Shown: positions 24,150 to 33,308, numbered from the stretch's first letter. The stretch: DNA of 37,679 nt from Synergistaceae bacterium (GCA_031269245.1 JAISZL010000056.1:1-37679); one strand, 5' to 3'. Program-made: numbers and translations. Notes: generated by a model from the letters alone, not told the origin.

Positions 24150-26426
24150 ATGAGGAATTCATTCTTTCCGAGGGAGGCCATGGACCTGATGGATTTCGTC
24201 AAGTGGCTGGACGGCCTGCTGGGGGATGTGGCCGCGCACAAGATCATCCCCGCCGCGGACGCGGCGTACTCGGACTGGCCCGACATATGCCCGGACCTCA
24301 TAAAAGCCCTCGAGCGGCGCGGAATAGGGAGATTGTACACTCATCAGGCACGGGCCGTCACGCTCGCCGCGCGGGGACGCGACTTCGTGATCGTCACGCC
24401 GACCGCGTCGGGCAAGACGATGTGTTACAACATACCGGTCCTCGACTCCATAATGAAATCCCCGTCGTCGCGCGCGATATACCTGTTCCCCACCAAGGCT
24501 CTCTCCCAGGACCAGCTCTCGGAGCTCCATGCCCTGGTGGAGGACATGCGCTTGGACGTTCGGACCTTCACTTATGACGGGGACACCTCGGGCGACGCGA
24601 GGGCAAAGGTTCGCGACGCGGGGCACATCGTCATAACGAACCCCGACATGCTTCACACCGGCATACTCCCCCACCACACTAAGTGGAAGAACCTGTTCGA
24701 GAACCTGAGGTACGTCGTCATTGACGAGCTTCACACGTACAAGGGCATCTTCGGCTCGCACTTCGCCCTCATAATGCAGCGCCTCCTGCGCATATGCGAG
24801 TTCTACGGCTCGCGCCCGACGTTCATCTGCTGCTCAGCCACCATATCGAACCCAGCGGAGCTGGCGTCGTCGCTCACCGGGCGCGAGGCCGAGAGCGTGA
24901 CGGAGAACGGCGCGCCGAATTGCGAGCGTCACGTGATATTCTACAACCCACCGATAGTGAACAGACAGCTCGGCATAAGGCGGTCGTCGCTCCTGGAGGC
25001 GGTCCGCATCGCCGGTGAGGCGGTAGCCAACGGGATAAGGACCATAGTCTTCAGCAGGTCTCGCGTGAATGTCGAGCTCATTCTGAAATACCTCCAGGAC
25101 GGGGCGAAAAAACGCGGCTTGCCGCCCGGCCGCATCGCTGGCTATCGAGCCGGCTACCTCCCCAGCGAGAGGCGCTGCATTGAGCGGGGACTGAGGAGCG
25201 GAGAGATCCGCTGCGTCGTCAGCACGAACGCGCTCGAGTTGGGTGTGGACATAGGCTCTCTCGAACTCGCCGTCCTCCACGGATACCCGGGCAGCGTAGC
25301 CTCGACCTGGCAGCAGATCGGCAGGGCGGGCAGGCGCGCGTCGGGCTCCGCCGCCGCCGCGGTGATGGTGGCCTCGTCGCTTCAGATCGACCAGTTCCTG
25401 TCGGCGAACCCGTCCTACTTCTTCGGAGCCTCGCCGGAGCGCGCGCGGGTCAACCCGACGAACCCGTACATTCAGATAGGGCACATAAAGTGCTCGTCAT
25501 TCGAGATCCCCTTTCACGAGGACGAAAAGCTCGGCCCCTGCGACACCAGGGAGGCGCTGGACTACCTCGCGCGCCACGGCGTCCTTCATCCCGCGGATGG
25601 CAGGTATTATTGGCAGGAGGACTCCTACCCGGCGGCCTCGCTCTCGCTCCGCAGCGCGACAAGCGAGAACTTCGTCATACACGACATCACCGACCCGGCC
25701 AACCCGACGGTCATCGGACAGATGGACAGGCGCACGGCACCCACACTGATATTCCCGCAGGCCGTGTACTTCCACCTGGGCGAGCCGTATCAGGTGCAGG
25801 AGCTCGACCACGAGGAGATGAGGTGCTGCGTGAAGAAGGCGGATGTGGATTACTACACCGACGGAGACGCGGCGGCGAGGATCGAGGTCCTGGACGAGTT
25901 GCGGCGCCGATCCGACATGGGCTGGGGCGAGGTGCTGCTCGCCGTCCGCCCGACGGTGTACAAAAAAATAAAGCTGCTCACGCACGAGAACGTGGGCTAC
26001 GGCTACATACACCTGCCAGAGGAACAGATGCACACCACCGCGTTCTGGATCAACCTGCCGGCCAGGGAAGCGCCGGGCGGCGCGGAGAGGGGCACGTCCC
26101 TCTCCGGCCTGGCAAACGTCGTGCGCTCAATAGCCCCGCTCTTCCTGATGTGCGACAGGGGCGACATAATAGTGAAGGGACACGAGCGCGACCCGCACTT
26201 CCGGGCGCCGACGCTCTTCGTCGCGGACAACGTGCCGGGCGGCATAGGACTTGCGGAGGCGCTCTTCGACGTCGGCCGGGGGCTCTTCAGGGCGTGCCTG
26301 GACGCGGTGTCGAACTGCAAGTGCGCGTATGGCTGCCCGGCGTGCATAGGCGCCGCAGTCGAGGACGCCGGGGAGAAGCGCCGCGTCGCCGAGCTGCTGG
26401 AGACGATATTAGGGAGCGAGGACTAA
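24150..26426 (+). CDS. YprA/MrfA-like superfamily 2 DEAD/DEAH-box helicase with DUF1998 domain
   Basis: The 758-residue protein has two RecA-like domains: T-P-T-A-S-G-K-T (83-90, Walker A), V-I-D-E-L-H near 192 (Walker B), C-S-A-T-I (motif III) and Q-I-G-R-A-G-R-R (motif VI). The C-terminal DUF1998 part ends with C723, C725, C729 and C732 (CKCAYGCPAC), a four-cysteine metal site found in MrfA. B. subtilis MrfA (749 aa) is a 3'-5' helicase needed, with exonuclease MrfB, for a mitomycin C excision pathway separate from UvrABC. Start: ATG 24150 is used; GGGAGG ahead of ATG 24180 and ATG 24189 makes a 10-13 codon shorter form possible. It is divergent from the J-like gene. Confidence 0.88.
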   Translation: MRNSFFPREAMDLMDFVKWLDGLLGDVAAHKIIPAADAAYSDWPDICPDLIKALERRGIGRLYTHQARAVTLAARGRDFVIVTPTASGKTMCYNIPVLDSIMKSPSSRAIYLFPTKALSQDQLSELHALVEDMRLDVRTFTYDGDTSGDARAKVRDAGHIVITNPDMLHTGILPHHTKWKNLFENLRYVVIDELHTYKGIFGSHFALIMQRLLRICEFYGSRPTFICCSATISNPAELASSLTGREAESVTENGAPNCERHVIFYNPPIVNRQLGIRRSSLLEAVRIAGEAVANGIRTIVFSRSRVNVELILKYLQDGAKKRGLPPGRIAGYRAGYLPSERRCIERGLRSGEIRCVVSTNALELGVDIGSLELAVLHGYPGSVASTWQQIGRAGRRASGSAAAAVMVASSLQIDQFLSANPSYFFGASPERARVNPTNPYIQIGHIKCSSFEIPFHEDEKLGPCDTREALDYLARHGVLHPADGRYYWQEDSYPAASLSLRSATSENFVIHDITDPANPTVIGQMDRRTAPTLIFPQAVYFHLGEPYQVQELDHEEMRCCVKKADVDYYTDGDAAARIEVLDELRRRSDMGWGEVLLAVRPTVYKKIKLLTHENVGYGYIHLPEEQMHTTAFWINLPAREAPGGAERGTSLSGLANVVRSIAPLFLMCDRGDIIVKGHERDPHFRAPTLFVADNVPGGIGLAEALFDVGRGLFRACLDAVSNCKCAYGCPACIGAAVEDAGEKRRVAELLETILGSED

Positions 26427-26446
26427 CGAAGAGACAAACCTCCCGC

Positions 26447-27970
26447 TCACGGCTTCATCGACTTCTCGATCTGATCCCACAGCTCCGGCTTCTCAAAACC
26501 CTTGCGCCAGAACGCCGCGCCCGCGAGATTGTGACGCTTCACCAGCTCGAGCCGAAGCGCTATGGACCTCTCGTCCTCGACCCATATCCTGTAGAGCTTG
26601 TCGCCGGACGTGTACTGAAAATAATTCTGCCCCGTCCCGGGCAGCCACTCGGCCTCCGCGCCGGTCTCCTCCATCCGCTGGTCGACCGACGCCATCGTCA
26701 TGGTCTTCGACCTCACGCGATTTTTCCCCTTGGCCGATTGCTCCTCCCACTCCCTCGTGTATAGGGGAACGCCTAAGAGCAGCTTCGACGCCGGTATCTC
26801 CGCGAGCGTCCTCTCGAGCCCAGCCCTCACCCACGGAATGGACGCGACCGAACCGGCCCTCGGGGACGACCCCCAGTGCTCGTCATAAGTCATGACGGCG
26901 ACGTAGTCCACTATCTTGCCGAGACGCGCCCTTTCGTAAGCGGCCGACCATTTGGACGGCACGGCGATGTCGATCGTGACGGACAGCCCCGCCGAGCGGG
27001 CGGCGTCGGCGAGTCTTTTGACGAAGGACGTGAGCCTCGCGGCGTCATCGTTCCCCACGTTCTCGAAGTCCACGTTGATCCCGTCCAGCTCGTACAGCTG
27101 GGCGTAGGCCAGCATCCTGGCTATGAACGCTTTTTGCCGCGAGACGTGGGCCAGAAAATTTTTCGTCCTGTCCCTCTTGAAGCCGTTCGAGACGAGCGCC
27201 CAGACCCTGTAGCCTCGCGCGTGAGCCGCCCTCGAGTAGGAGAGCTCTCCCCTGTTCGAGACGCTCCCATCCTCGTCGGCCAGAGCGAACCACGTCGGGG
27301 AGATCACCTTCACGGTCGGCAGCGCGTTCTCGGACGCGAGGTCCGCGTTCCCCGATATCACGTGATCCCATATCAGGCTGAACGGGCTCCCGGGACTTCC
27401 CCCCGATGGAATGTAAGCGGGCTTCGCGGATAGCGGCGCCTCGTTCGATATCCCCTCCATCAGGGGAATTTTGCCCACCACGAGCATCGAGGCTGCGTCC
27501 GGGCTGACGGGCTTCCTCTTCGCGTCGGTGAGCGCCGCGTTCACCCCGGTTATCCTCTCCATGCCGGTCATGTTGAAGTAAAAGCCCATGTCCCGGCTCT
27601 TGGCCGGGAACTCCAGCTCAATCGCGCCATCGGGAAGGAATCTTTCGAGCTCCGGCACCCCTAGAGCGCGGGCGGCGTCAGGCACACGCGCGGTGAACCT
27701 GTCCTTCGCGGAGCTCAGCTTCACCCCGCAATTCATGTCGTTCAGCAACTCCAACGGAACCCATACGTCGGAGACTACCTCCCCGCCCGCATGGGGCTTG
27801 ACTATGGCCATGTACGGCGTCCTGTTCGACCTGCCGCGCGTCACCATGCGCTCTATGGGGACGTTGACGGCGTTCTCGTCCGAAGCGGGATCGGCGGCGC
27901 AGGGCAGCGTTTGCGGGAGAAACGGCGTAAGCAGCAAAAACACCAGGAGCGCGGAGAGCGGATTTCGCAT
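26447..27970 (-). CDS. Secreted GH18-family glycosidase-like protein
   Basis: The 507-residue protein has a signal peptide (M-R-N-P-L-S-A-L-L-V-F-L-L-L) and an N-terminal domain of about 200 residues that resembles copper-amine-oxidase-like/peptidoglycan-binding modules of secreted proteins (V-W-V-P-L-E-L-L). A glycoside hydrolase 18 TIM barrel follows. Its catalytic strand reads L-D-G-I-N-V-D-F-E-N, with the acid/base Glu near 303; V-A-V-M-T-Y-D-E-H-W is the next barrel signature. This YaaH/SpoVK-type subfamily cleaves or binds peptidoglycan or N-acetylglucosamine polymers at the surface. ATG 27970 lies 4 nt after the preceding stop; ATG 27985 is possible and overlaps it. It is the last gene of a - strand run from 29533. 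Confidence 0.85.
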   Translation of the reverse strand: MRNPLSALLVFLLLTPFLPQTLPCAADPASDENAVNVPIERMVTRGRSNRTPYMAIVKPHAGGEVVSDVWVPLELLNDMNCGVKLSSAKDRFTARVPDAARALGVPELERFLPDGAIELEFPAKSRDMGFYFNMTGMERITGVNAALTDAKRKPVSPDAASMLVVGKIPLMEGISNEAPLSAKPAYIPSGGSPGSPFSLIWDHVISGNADLASENALPTVKVISPTWFALADEDGSVSNRGELSYSRAAHARGYRVWALVSNGFKRDRTKNFLAHVSRQKAFIARMLAYAQLYELDGINVDFENVGNDDAARLTSFVKRLADAARSAGLSVTIDIAVPSKWSAAYERARLGKIVDYVAVMTYDEHWGSSPRAGSVASIPWVRAGLERTLAEIPASKLLLGVPLYTREWEEQSAKGKNRVRSKTMTMASVDQRMEETGAEAEWLPGTGQNYFQYTSGDKLYRIWVEDERSIALRLELVKRHNLAGAAFWRKGFEKPELWDQIEKSMKP

Positions 27971-27974
27971 CGGT

Positions 27975-28307
27975 CTAACGACCATCAAGTTTGGACCTGG
28001 CTTCCCCGGCCACCTGCCTGGCATTGTCCGACGGCTGGGCGTATATCTCATCGGCGGTCTCGGCGGCCGCCTCGAGCCAGCTCCCGCTCACGCGCCCTAT
28101 CTCGACGATGGACGAGACCACGGCGCGCCTGACGCCCGGGTTTTCGCTGGAGGCGTACTTGCGCGCGAGGAAGAGCGCGTTGTCGATGAACCCGAACTCG
28201 ATGCCGTGCCCGCCATCGGACTCCGAAACTATCAGAGCTATCATCTCGAACCCCGAGCGTATGTCGTCAGGATCGCTGGAACCGGCCAATCGAGACGCCG
28301 CTCTCAT
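27975..28307 (-). CDS. Small helical-repeat (HEAT-like) protein of unknown function
   Basis: The 110-residue protein has no signal peptide and appears all-helical; E-N-P-G-V-R-R-A-V-V-S-S-I-V-E-I-G looks like a HEAT/armadillo repeat helix pair, a type used for protein-protein contacts. ATG 28307 is chosen because GGAGG lies 5 nt upstream; GTG 28319 is in frame but poorly placed. It lies 29 nt after the metallophosphoesterase gene and 4 nt before the GH18 gene, so it is in the same operon. The family is not recognised. Confidence 0.65.
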   Translation of the reverse strand: MRAASRLAGSSDPDDIRSGFEMIALIVSESDGGHGIEFGFIDNALFLARKYASSENPGVRRAVVSSIVEIGRVSGSWLEAAAETADEIYAQPSDNARQVAGEARSKLDGR

Positions 28308-28336
28308 TCTGTCCTCCACCGAGGTTCACCCTCCCC

Positions 28337-29533
28337 TCAAGCGCCCTCGCGCCTCAGATCCAGTATGACTACCTCGGGCCGCCCAACGGTTCGGACGGGC
28401 GGCCCCCAGACGCCAACCCCGCTGGATATATAGTAGTGGGTGGCGCCCTTCCTGTACAACCCGTAGTGTTTCTCGTACATCAACGCGACTATCAGGTTGA
28501 CCGGGAACAGTTGTCCCCTGTGGGTATGCCCGGAAACCTGAAGGGTGGCGCCGGAGTTCTCCGAGTCCTCCAGATCGAACGGCTGGTGATCCATCACTAT
28601 CATGGGTATGGAGCCGTCGCCGCGGCCATATTCCCCAACGTATTTCCTTATAATGCCGTCAATGCCCTCCCTCCGGCCCCCAATCCTCATCACGGTCCTG
28701 TCGTCCCTCCCGACCAGCAGCAGTTCGCCCTCCGGCTTGACCGCCTCGTCGCGCAGAAGCCTCACCGGGGTTTCGTCGAGGAAGCTCTTAAACTCGTCGG
28801 CGCCGGCGTAGTAATCGTGGTTTCCCATGACGGCCCAAGCCCCCAGCCTCGGCTTGAGCGATGAGAGGACGTCCGCGGCGGCGCGGCGGCGCTCGGTGGC
28901 GCGCAAAAAGGCCGCGTCGTCCACCGTGTCGCCCGCGAACAGCACGATGTCGGGGTTCTCGGAGGAGAGAATGCCAACTATCTTCTTGAGATAACCGGCG
29001 CCCCGGAACGCCCCTAGGTGCAGGTCCGATATGATGGCGATCCTGATGGAGCCGGGTGTCTGAGCGGCAGCGGCGCCGCGCTCCGCGCCCCACCGGATTT
29101 CATGCCTGACCACAGCTGGCACGTAAGCGTTCCACGCCCCGGCCAGCGTCACCAGCAGGCTCATGAGGAGGATGGTGAACACGATGTTGACCCGCGCGCC
29201 CAGTGAAAACGGAGGGGGGGTATGGGTGATCGCCACGATGCCGTTCAGCAGCCTCAGAACGTCCGCGACCGCTGTGATCAGAAAACCGTATATCATGGGA
29301 GAGATGTACAGGTATCCCAGAACGGCAATCAGCCTGTAAAGCCCGTCGGGCAAAATCGAGGCCAGCAGCCGTCCCAGAGGGAAGCAGAGCGCGAAGAAAC
29401 AGAGCGCGACACACGCCATGCCGCGAAATATTCCGCAGCCGGACAGGGTTTGGAAGAGCCTTGCCAAGATGTACGCGTTCATGGCGGCGTACACCGCGAG
29501 GACGGCCCAGAAAAACAACGCTGACGAGTGCAA
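28337..29533 (-). CDS. Membrane-anchored metallophosphoesterase (YkuE/YaeI-like)
   Basis: The 398-residue protein has about four N-terminal membrane helices (to roughly residue 140) and then a calcineurin-like phosphoesterase domain. Metal ligands are visible in I-I-S-D-L-H-L-G, F-A-G-D-T-V-D-D, M-G-N-H-D-Y-Y and S-G-H-T-H-R-G-Q. Relatives act on lipid- or nucleotide-linked phosphate at the membrane, for example UDP-diacylglucosamine or phospholipids. I prefer TTG 29533, because GGAGG lies 10 nt upstream and the region before it (near 29580) has a promoter-like TGTTAAAAT on the - strand. An ATG at 29599 is in frame but has no site; this is uncertain. Confidence 0.82.
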   Translation of the reverse strand: MHSSALFFWAVLAVYAAMNAYILARLFQTLSGCGIFRGMACVALCFFALCFPLGRLLASILPDGLYRLIAVLGYLYISPMIYGFLITAVADVLRLLNGIVAITHTPPPFSLGARVNIVFTILLMSLLVTLAGAWNAYVPAVVRHEIRWGAERGAAAAQTPGSIRIAIISDLHLGAFRGAGYLKKIVGILSSENPDIVLFAGDTVDDAAFLRATERRRAAADVLSSLKPRLGAWAVMGNHDYYAGADEFKSFLDETPVRLLRDEAVKPEGELLLVGRDDRTVMRIGGRREGIDGIIRKYVGEYGRGDGSIPMIVMDHQPFDLEDSENSGATLQVSGHTHRGQLFPVNLIVALMYEKHYGLYRKGATHYYISSGVGVWGPPVRTVGRPEVVILDLRREGA

Positions 29534-29614
29534 TTCCTCGACACCTCCGTTAGCTTGAAAAAACTTCGTGCTCTCTGGAAAAATTTTAACACATAACATA
29601 AAAACAGCGTTCCC

Positions 29615-31594
29615 CTAAAACATGAAACCCAACAGACGCCAGTCCGCCAAGAAAAACAGATAGCCCGTCTCCACGCAGGCCACGGCGGCGATGAGCAGCT
29701 TCTCTGCCCAGTGGTGTTCGGGGTTCAGGACGTTGGCCGCGATGCGGAACCACAGCCAGGCAAGCAACAGAGTGCCCCCCAGCGGCACTACGAAGAGAGC
29801 CTTCACCTGATACGGCACGAAGACGCTGAACTCATGCCCCTTGAAGTATATTGAGGCCGCGAGCCCTATCACGAAGGATATCTGCGCGAGGCAGAAGATG
29901 GAGGATATGTTCCACAGCTCCGTGTCGGAGCGCAGGTCCTTGTCCCACAGCAGCTTCCACCTGTTTATCTCGTTCCCGACAATGCAGCCGGAGAAAGAGA
30001 CGAGCGCCGTCAGCGCGAACAGAATTATCAGCCCGACCTGCCAGCGGCGGCCCTCGTGGGTTTTGAGCCTATCGTAGGTCCGGCTCACGCTCCCCATGAC
30101 CATAGCCTCGACCCGCCCCTCGCCGTCGCGCTGAAAGAACAGGTATTCCGGCTCCAAATTCGCGTTGTCGTCCACCCTCTGAAACAGGTCCCCGCTGAAC
30201 GCGGCTCCCGCCCGAATATCCGGGCTCGACGGGACCCAGCGGGTGGGCGGGATTTTCTCGACAGTGTGTTCGAGCAGGAGCGAACCACCGTCCACCGAGA
30301 CCTCGACCTGGTCCGCAAACATCCTGGCGGACTTCTCCGCAGTGCGCCGCGATATGAGGTTGGTCCTGTAGTTCCCCGCGACGTCACGCGTGAGGGCGGG
30401 TCCCGGGGAGCCCTCAGCGGGTTTCTTGTCCTCCTTGCCGCCGCCGGGGAATGGGAAAAAACGCCTCACTATCGCCGACGCCATCTCGTCGTAAAAATCA
30501 AGGCCGCTCACGTTGGCCGCGAAGAAAACCCCCAGCCCCTTCTCCGGCAGGAGCATCAAAAACCCGGAGTATCCGTCCATGTTCCCCGTCTGCCGCAGCG
30601 TCCGCCAGCCGAGGACTCGCTTCTCCAGGTATCCCAGGCCAACCCCGTCTATCATCGGGTGCGGCGAGAAATGACGCCTCATCATGCTTTTGGCGTACAT
30701 GTCGCCGAGCACTCTGTTCCCGCCAATCACGCCGCCCGCCAGCATCGCCGTCATGAAGCGGGCCATGTCGGAGGCGGTCGTGCTCATGGACATGGCGGGC
30801 ATGTCGTAGCGATACTCGTAAGGCAACGGCCTCCCCGCCGCGCTGTAGCCGACGGCGATCCTTCGAAGCTCGTCCGGCGCCGGGGAGAACGTGCTGCTCC
30901 CCATCCCAAGGGGCTGAAAGACGTGCCTCTTTATCGCGGGAGCGAAATCCTGCCTCGAATACCGCTCTATGATGGCTCCTATGAGCGCGTAGCTCATATC
31001 CGACCGGCAGTGAAAGCGGCCCGGCGCCGCGCTCCGCGCCGGCATCGTCTTATGCAGCCTGACACCGTAAGACCGCTCGTCCTCGGACGTCGGCGCGCGG
31101 ACCTCCAGCTTCTTGCAGTCGAACCCGGCGGTCTGCGTCATCATGAGCCTTATCGTGACCGGGGCGCCGAACGCCTCCGGCAGCTTCCACCTCCTCAGGT
31201 ACGCGTTCACGTCCTCGTCGAGCGACACACGACCGCGCTCGACGAGCTGCATCATGGCGATCCCCGTAGCCAGGCGCGATATGGGACCGACACGAAACAT
31301 CGTCCCGTCTGGAGTGACCGGCGTCTCAGACGCCGCGTCCGCGACGCCGTAGCCCTTGAGGTACAGTATCTCCCCGTTCCGCACGGCGGCGAAGGCCATC
31401 CCAGGGATGGACCGCTCCCTCTGGACGCCCGCCAGGTACCCGTCTATGAAGGACGCGAACTCCCTCTGCTCATCCGTAATCCGTGCGGCGGCTGACGCGC
31501 TGGAGGCGCGGGACCCGAGGAAGAACACGATAGCGATGAATGTGAAAACCGCCGGCGGCAGCCAGACCCGCCCCAAAAATTTTTCTCCTATCAT
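29615..31594 (-). CDS. Beta-lactamase-fold (class C/serine hydrolase family) membrane protein lacking catalytic residues
   Basis: The 659-residue protein has an N-terminal membrane helix (13-27), a beta-lactamase-family domain (about 45-380) and four or so C-terminal membrane helices (from about 500). The family active-site S-x-x-K is P104-I-S-R107 here (F-R-V-G-P-I-S-R-L-A-T; usual form F-R-I-G-S-x-x-K). The Y-x-N motif is replaced in F-H-C-R-S-D-M-S-Y. The usual H-T-S-G is Q-T-A-G, and H/K-T-G is Q-T-G. All three catalytic elements are thus lost while the fold is kept, indicating a non-hydrolytic role such as peptidoglycan sensing. ATG 31594 is chosen over ATG 31621, because a TATAAT box on the - strand overlaps the latter; neither has a strong ribosome site. 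Confidence 0.8.
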   Translation of the reverse strand: MIGEKFLGRVWLPPAVFTFIAIVFFLGSRASSASAAARITDEQREFASFIDGYLAGVQRERSIPGMAFAAVRNGEILYLKGYGVADAASETPVTPDGTMFRVGPISRLATGIAMMQLVERGRVSLDEDVNAYLRRWKLPEAFGAPVTIRLMMTQTAGFDCKKLEVRAPTSEDERSYGVRLHKTMPARSAAPGRFHCRSDMSYALIGAIIERYSRQDFAPAIKRHVFQPLGMGSSTFSPAPDELRRIAVGYSAAGRPLPYEYRYDMPAMSMSTTASDMARFMTAMLAGGVIGGNRVLGDMYAKSMMRRHFSPHPMIDGVGLGYLEKRVLGWRTLRQTGNMDGYSGFLMLLPEKGLGVFFAANVSGLDFYDEMASAIVRRFFPFPGGGKEDKKPAEGSPGPALTRDVAGNYRTNLISRRTAEKSARMFADQVEVSVDGGSLLLEHTVEKIPPTRWVPSSPDIRAGAAFSGDLFQRVDDNANLEPEYLFFQRDGEGRVEAMVMGSVSRTYDRLKTHEGRRWQVGLIILFALTALVSFSGCIVGNEINRWKLLWDKDLRSDTELWNISSIFCLAQISFVIGLAASIYFKGHEFSVFVPYQVKALFVVPLGGTLLLAWLWFRIAANVLNPEHHWAEKLLIAAVACVETGYLFFLADWRLLGFMF

Positions 31595-31619
31595 CTTCAA
31601 ATAACCACGTCCCCGCGTC

Positions 31620-31625
31620 ATTATA
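31620..31625 (-). promoter_or_regulatory. TATAAT -10 box upstream of the beta-lactamase-like gene
   Basis: A perfect TATAAT on the - strand overlaps an in-frame ATG (31621). Upstream TCAACA-like sequence at about 18 bases is a poor -35. If active, transcription would start downstream of that ATG, supporting the start at 31594. Confidence 0.4.
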
Positions 31626-31655
31626 CGATAGATGGCGAAATTTTGTTGATATCAA

Positions 31656-31673
31656 TTTGAGGTCAAAGACCTG
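31656..31673 (+). repeat. Dispersed intergenic repeat, core copy 3
   Basis: TTTGAGGTCAAAGACCTG matches the core of the family (TTTGAAATCAAAGACCTA at 22118). It lies between the divergent beta-lactamase-like and uracil permease genes. The remainder of 31626-31794 holds no gene; a TAAAAT near 31695 may be a -10 for the permease but lacks a good -35. Confidence 0.5.
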
Positions 31674-31794
31674 CGGTTTTGGCGTTTTTAGGCTAAAATT
31701 GCCTACGTCAGCGAACGACATCTCCGCGCGGGCGGTATGTGCGCGCCGCATATGGAGGTTACGTCTTTTCACACACTACGGAGGTGCATGTGTC

Positions 31795-33177
31795 ATGGGA
31801 AGGAAAAAAGTCATCTACGGCATAGAGGACAGGCCGAAGTTATCGGTGGCCGTCCTCGCGGGAGCACAGCACGTGCTGACGCTGTTCGGCGCCACCACGC
31901 TAGTCCCTTTGATATTCGGGCCGGGCATGGGCATGTCTCCGGCGCAGATCGCCTCGTTCATCGGGTGCGTCTACTTTGGGATGGGGGTGGCCACTCTGAT
32001 CCAGACGCACCCGAAGCTGGGCTCTGGACTTCCCATCGTGCAGGGCTCCAGCTTCAGCTTCATCCCACCCATAATGACGATTGCCGGCATCTATTCGTCT
32101 CAAGGACCCGAGGTCATCATGCGACACGTCGGCGGCGCCCTGATAGCGGGCGGAATAGTCCTTGGAATCGTCGGCTACACCGGTCTGGCCGGAAAAATCC
32201 GCAAGGTGATAACGCCGGTCGTCATAGGGCCCACTATAATGGCGATAGGGTTCTCCCTGGCTAAGACGGCCGTCGGGCTGAACGCTGCGAAATACTGGCC
32301 GGTGTCCCTGCTAGTCGTCGTCCTCGTCTTCTACTTCAGCCTCGTCATGAAGCACAGGTTCTTCAACATCTTCGCGGTGCTGTCATCGATAGCGGCGGCG
32401 TATCTGGTGTGCCTCGCCGGCACGCTCTCCGGCGTCTTTCCGGAGGGGCACGCGGCATACGTCAACCTCAATGCCGTGGCCGAGGCCGACTGGCTGAGGC
32501 TCGACGTGATCATGCCGTGGGGGGCGCCGAAGTTCGAACTGGCGGCGGTCGGCGCGATACTGGCCGGGTTCCTCTGCGTCATGATAGAGTCCATAGGCGA
32601 TTATCACTCCTGCGCGTTCGCCTCCGGCATCGACGACCCGACGGAGGCGCAGGTCAGCAGAGGCATAGGCGCAGAGGGGTTCGCCTGCGCGCTCTCCGGC
32701 ATCTTCGGCTCCGTCGGGACGACGTCGTACACCGAGAATATCGGCCTGATCGGCCTCACAGGCGTAGCGAGCCGCTACGTCGTCCGCATCGGGGCTGTCA
32801 TACTTATCTTGATGTCCTTCGTCGGCAAACTAGGCGCGCTCGTCGCGACCATGCCAAGCCCCGTCATAGGAGGGGCGTACATAACGCTCTTTGGCGCGAT
32901 AGGGGCCCTTGGGATTCAAAACCTCATGAGGGCCGATATATCGAGCCAGCGAAACATTCTCGTCGTCGGCTTCTCGTTCCTCATGTCGCAGGGGCTACCG
33001 GACTGGGTCGATCCCAACAGGGACCTCTTCGCCCTGTCGTTCCTCGGCGAGACGCTGGGAAGCACGGTGTGGGCCATACTCAAGACCCCTATGGCAGTGG
33101 CGGCGATCTGCGCCATCACCTGCGACTCACTGGTCCCCGGCACACCGGAGGAGCGCGGGATATCAGGAAGGACATGA
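31795..33177 (+). CDS. uraA: Uracil permease (NCS2 family)
   Basis: The 460-residue membrane protein has about fourteen hydrophobic segments. Q-H-V-L-T-L-F-G-A-T-T-L-V-P near the N-terminus is typical of UraA/PyrP. G-S-S-F-S-F-I-P-P holds the helix 3 substrate region. S-I-G-D-Y-H-S-C-A-F and G-T-T-S-Y-T-E-N-I-G-L match the E...N substrate-binding signature of helices 8 and 10 of nucleobase/proton symporters. It imports uracil by proton symport for salvage. ATG 31795 follows GGAGG with a 10-nt gap. The product may also carry xanthine or related bases, but T-T-Y/S-Y-T-E-N favours uracil. It is monocistronic, followed by a hairpin. Confidence 0.88.
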   Translation: MGRKKVIYGIEDRPKLSVAVLAGAQHVLTLFGATTLVPLIFGPGMGMSPAQIASFIGCVYFGMGVATLIQTHPKLGSGLPIVQGSSFSFIPPIMTIAGIYSSQGPEVIMRHVGGALIAGGIVLGIVGYTGLAGKIRKVITPVVIGPTIMAIGFSLAKTAVGLNAAKYWPVSLLVVVLVFYFSLVMKHRFFNIFAVLSSIAAAYLVCLAGTLSGVFPEGHAAYVNLNAVAEADWLRLDVIMPWGAPKFELAAVGAILAGFLCVMIESIGDYHSCAFASGIDDPTEAQVSRGIGAEGFACALSGIFGSVGTTSYTENIGLIGLTGVASRYVVRIGAVILILMSFVGKLGALVATMPSPVIGGAYITLFGAIGALGIQNLMRADISSQRNILVVGFSFLMSQGLPDWVDPNRDLFALSFLGETLGSTVWAILKTPMAVAAICAITCDSLVPGTPEERGISGRT

Positions 33178-33229
33178 GAGCAAAGCGGCCGTACTCCAGC
33201 GCGCGGCACGGCCATATTGGACATATTTA

Positions 33230-33255
33230 ATGAGACCATCTATAAAAGGTCTCAT
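33230..33255. terminator. Possible bidirectional terminator hairpin between uraA and rlmN
   Basis: ATGAGACC (33230-33237) and GGTCTCAT (33248-33255) form an 8-bp perfect stem with a 10-nt AT-rich loop, 53 bases after the permease stop and 54 before the rlmN stop. An A/T-rich stretch (CATTAAAATCTTTTAA) follows on the + strand. No clean U-run, so the call is tentative. Confidence 0.4.
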
Positions 33256-33264
33256 ACGAACTGT

Positions 33265-33287
33265 CATTAAAATCTTTTAACTTCAGG
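33265..33287 (-). repeat. Dispersed intergenic repeat, core copy 4
   Basis: On the - strand CCTGAAGTTAAAAGATTTT matches the family core (TTGAAGTCAAAAGATTC at 36145-36165). It lies between the convergent uraA and rlmN genes. Confidence 0.45.
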
Positions 33288-33308
33288 TCCCTGACCTGCA
33301 AACTGGCT

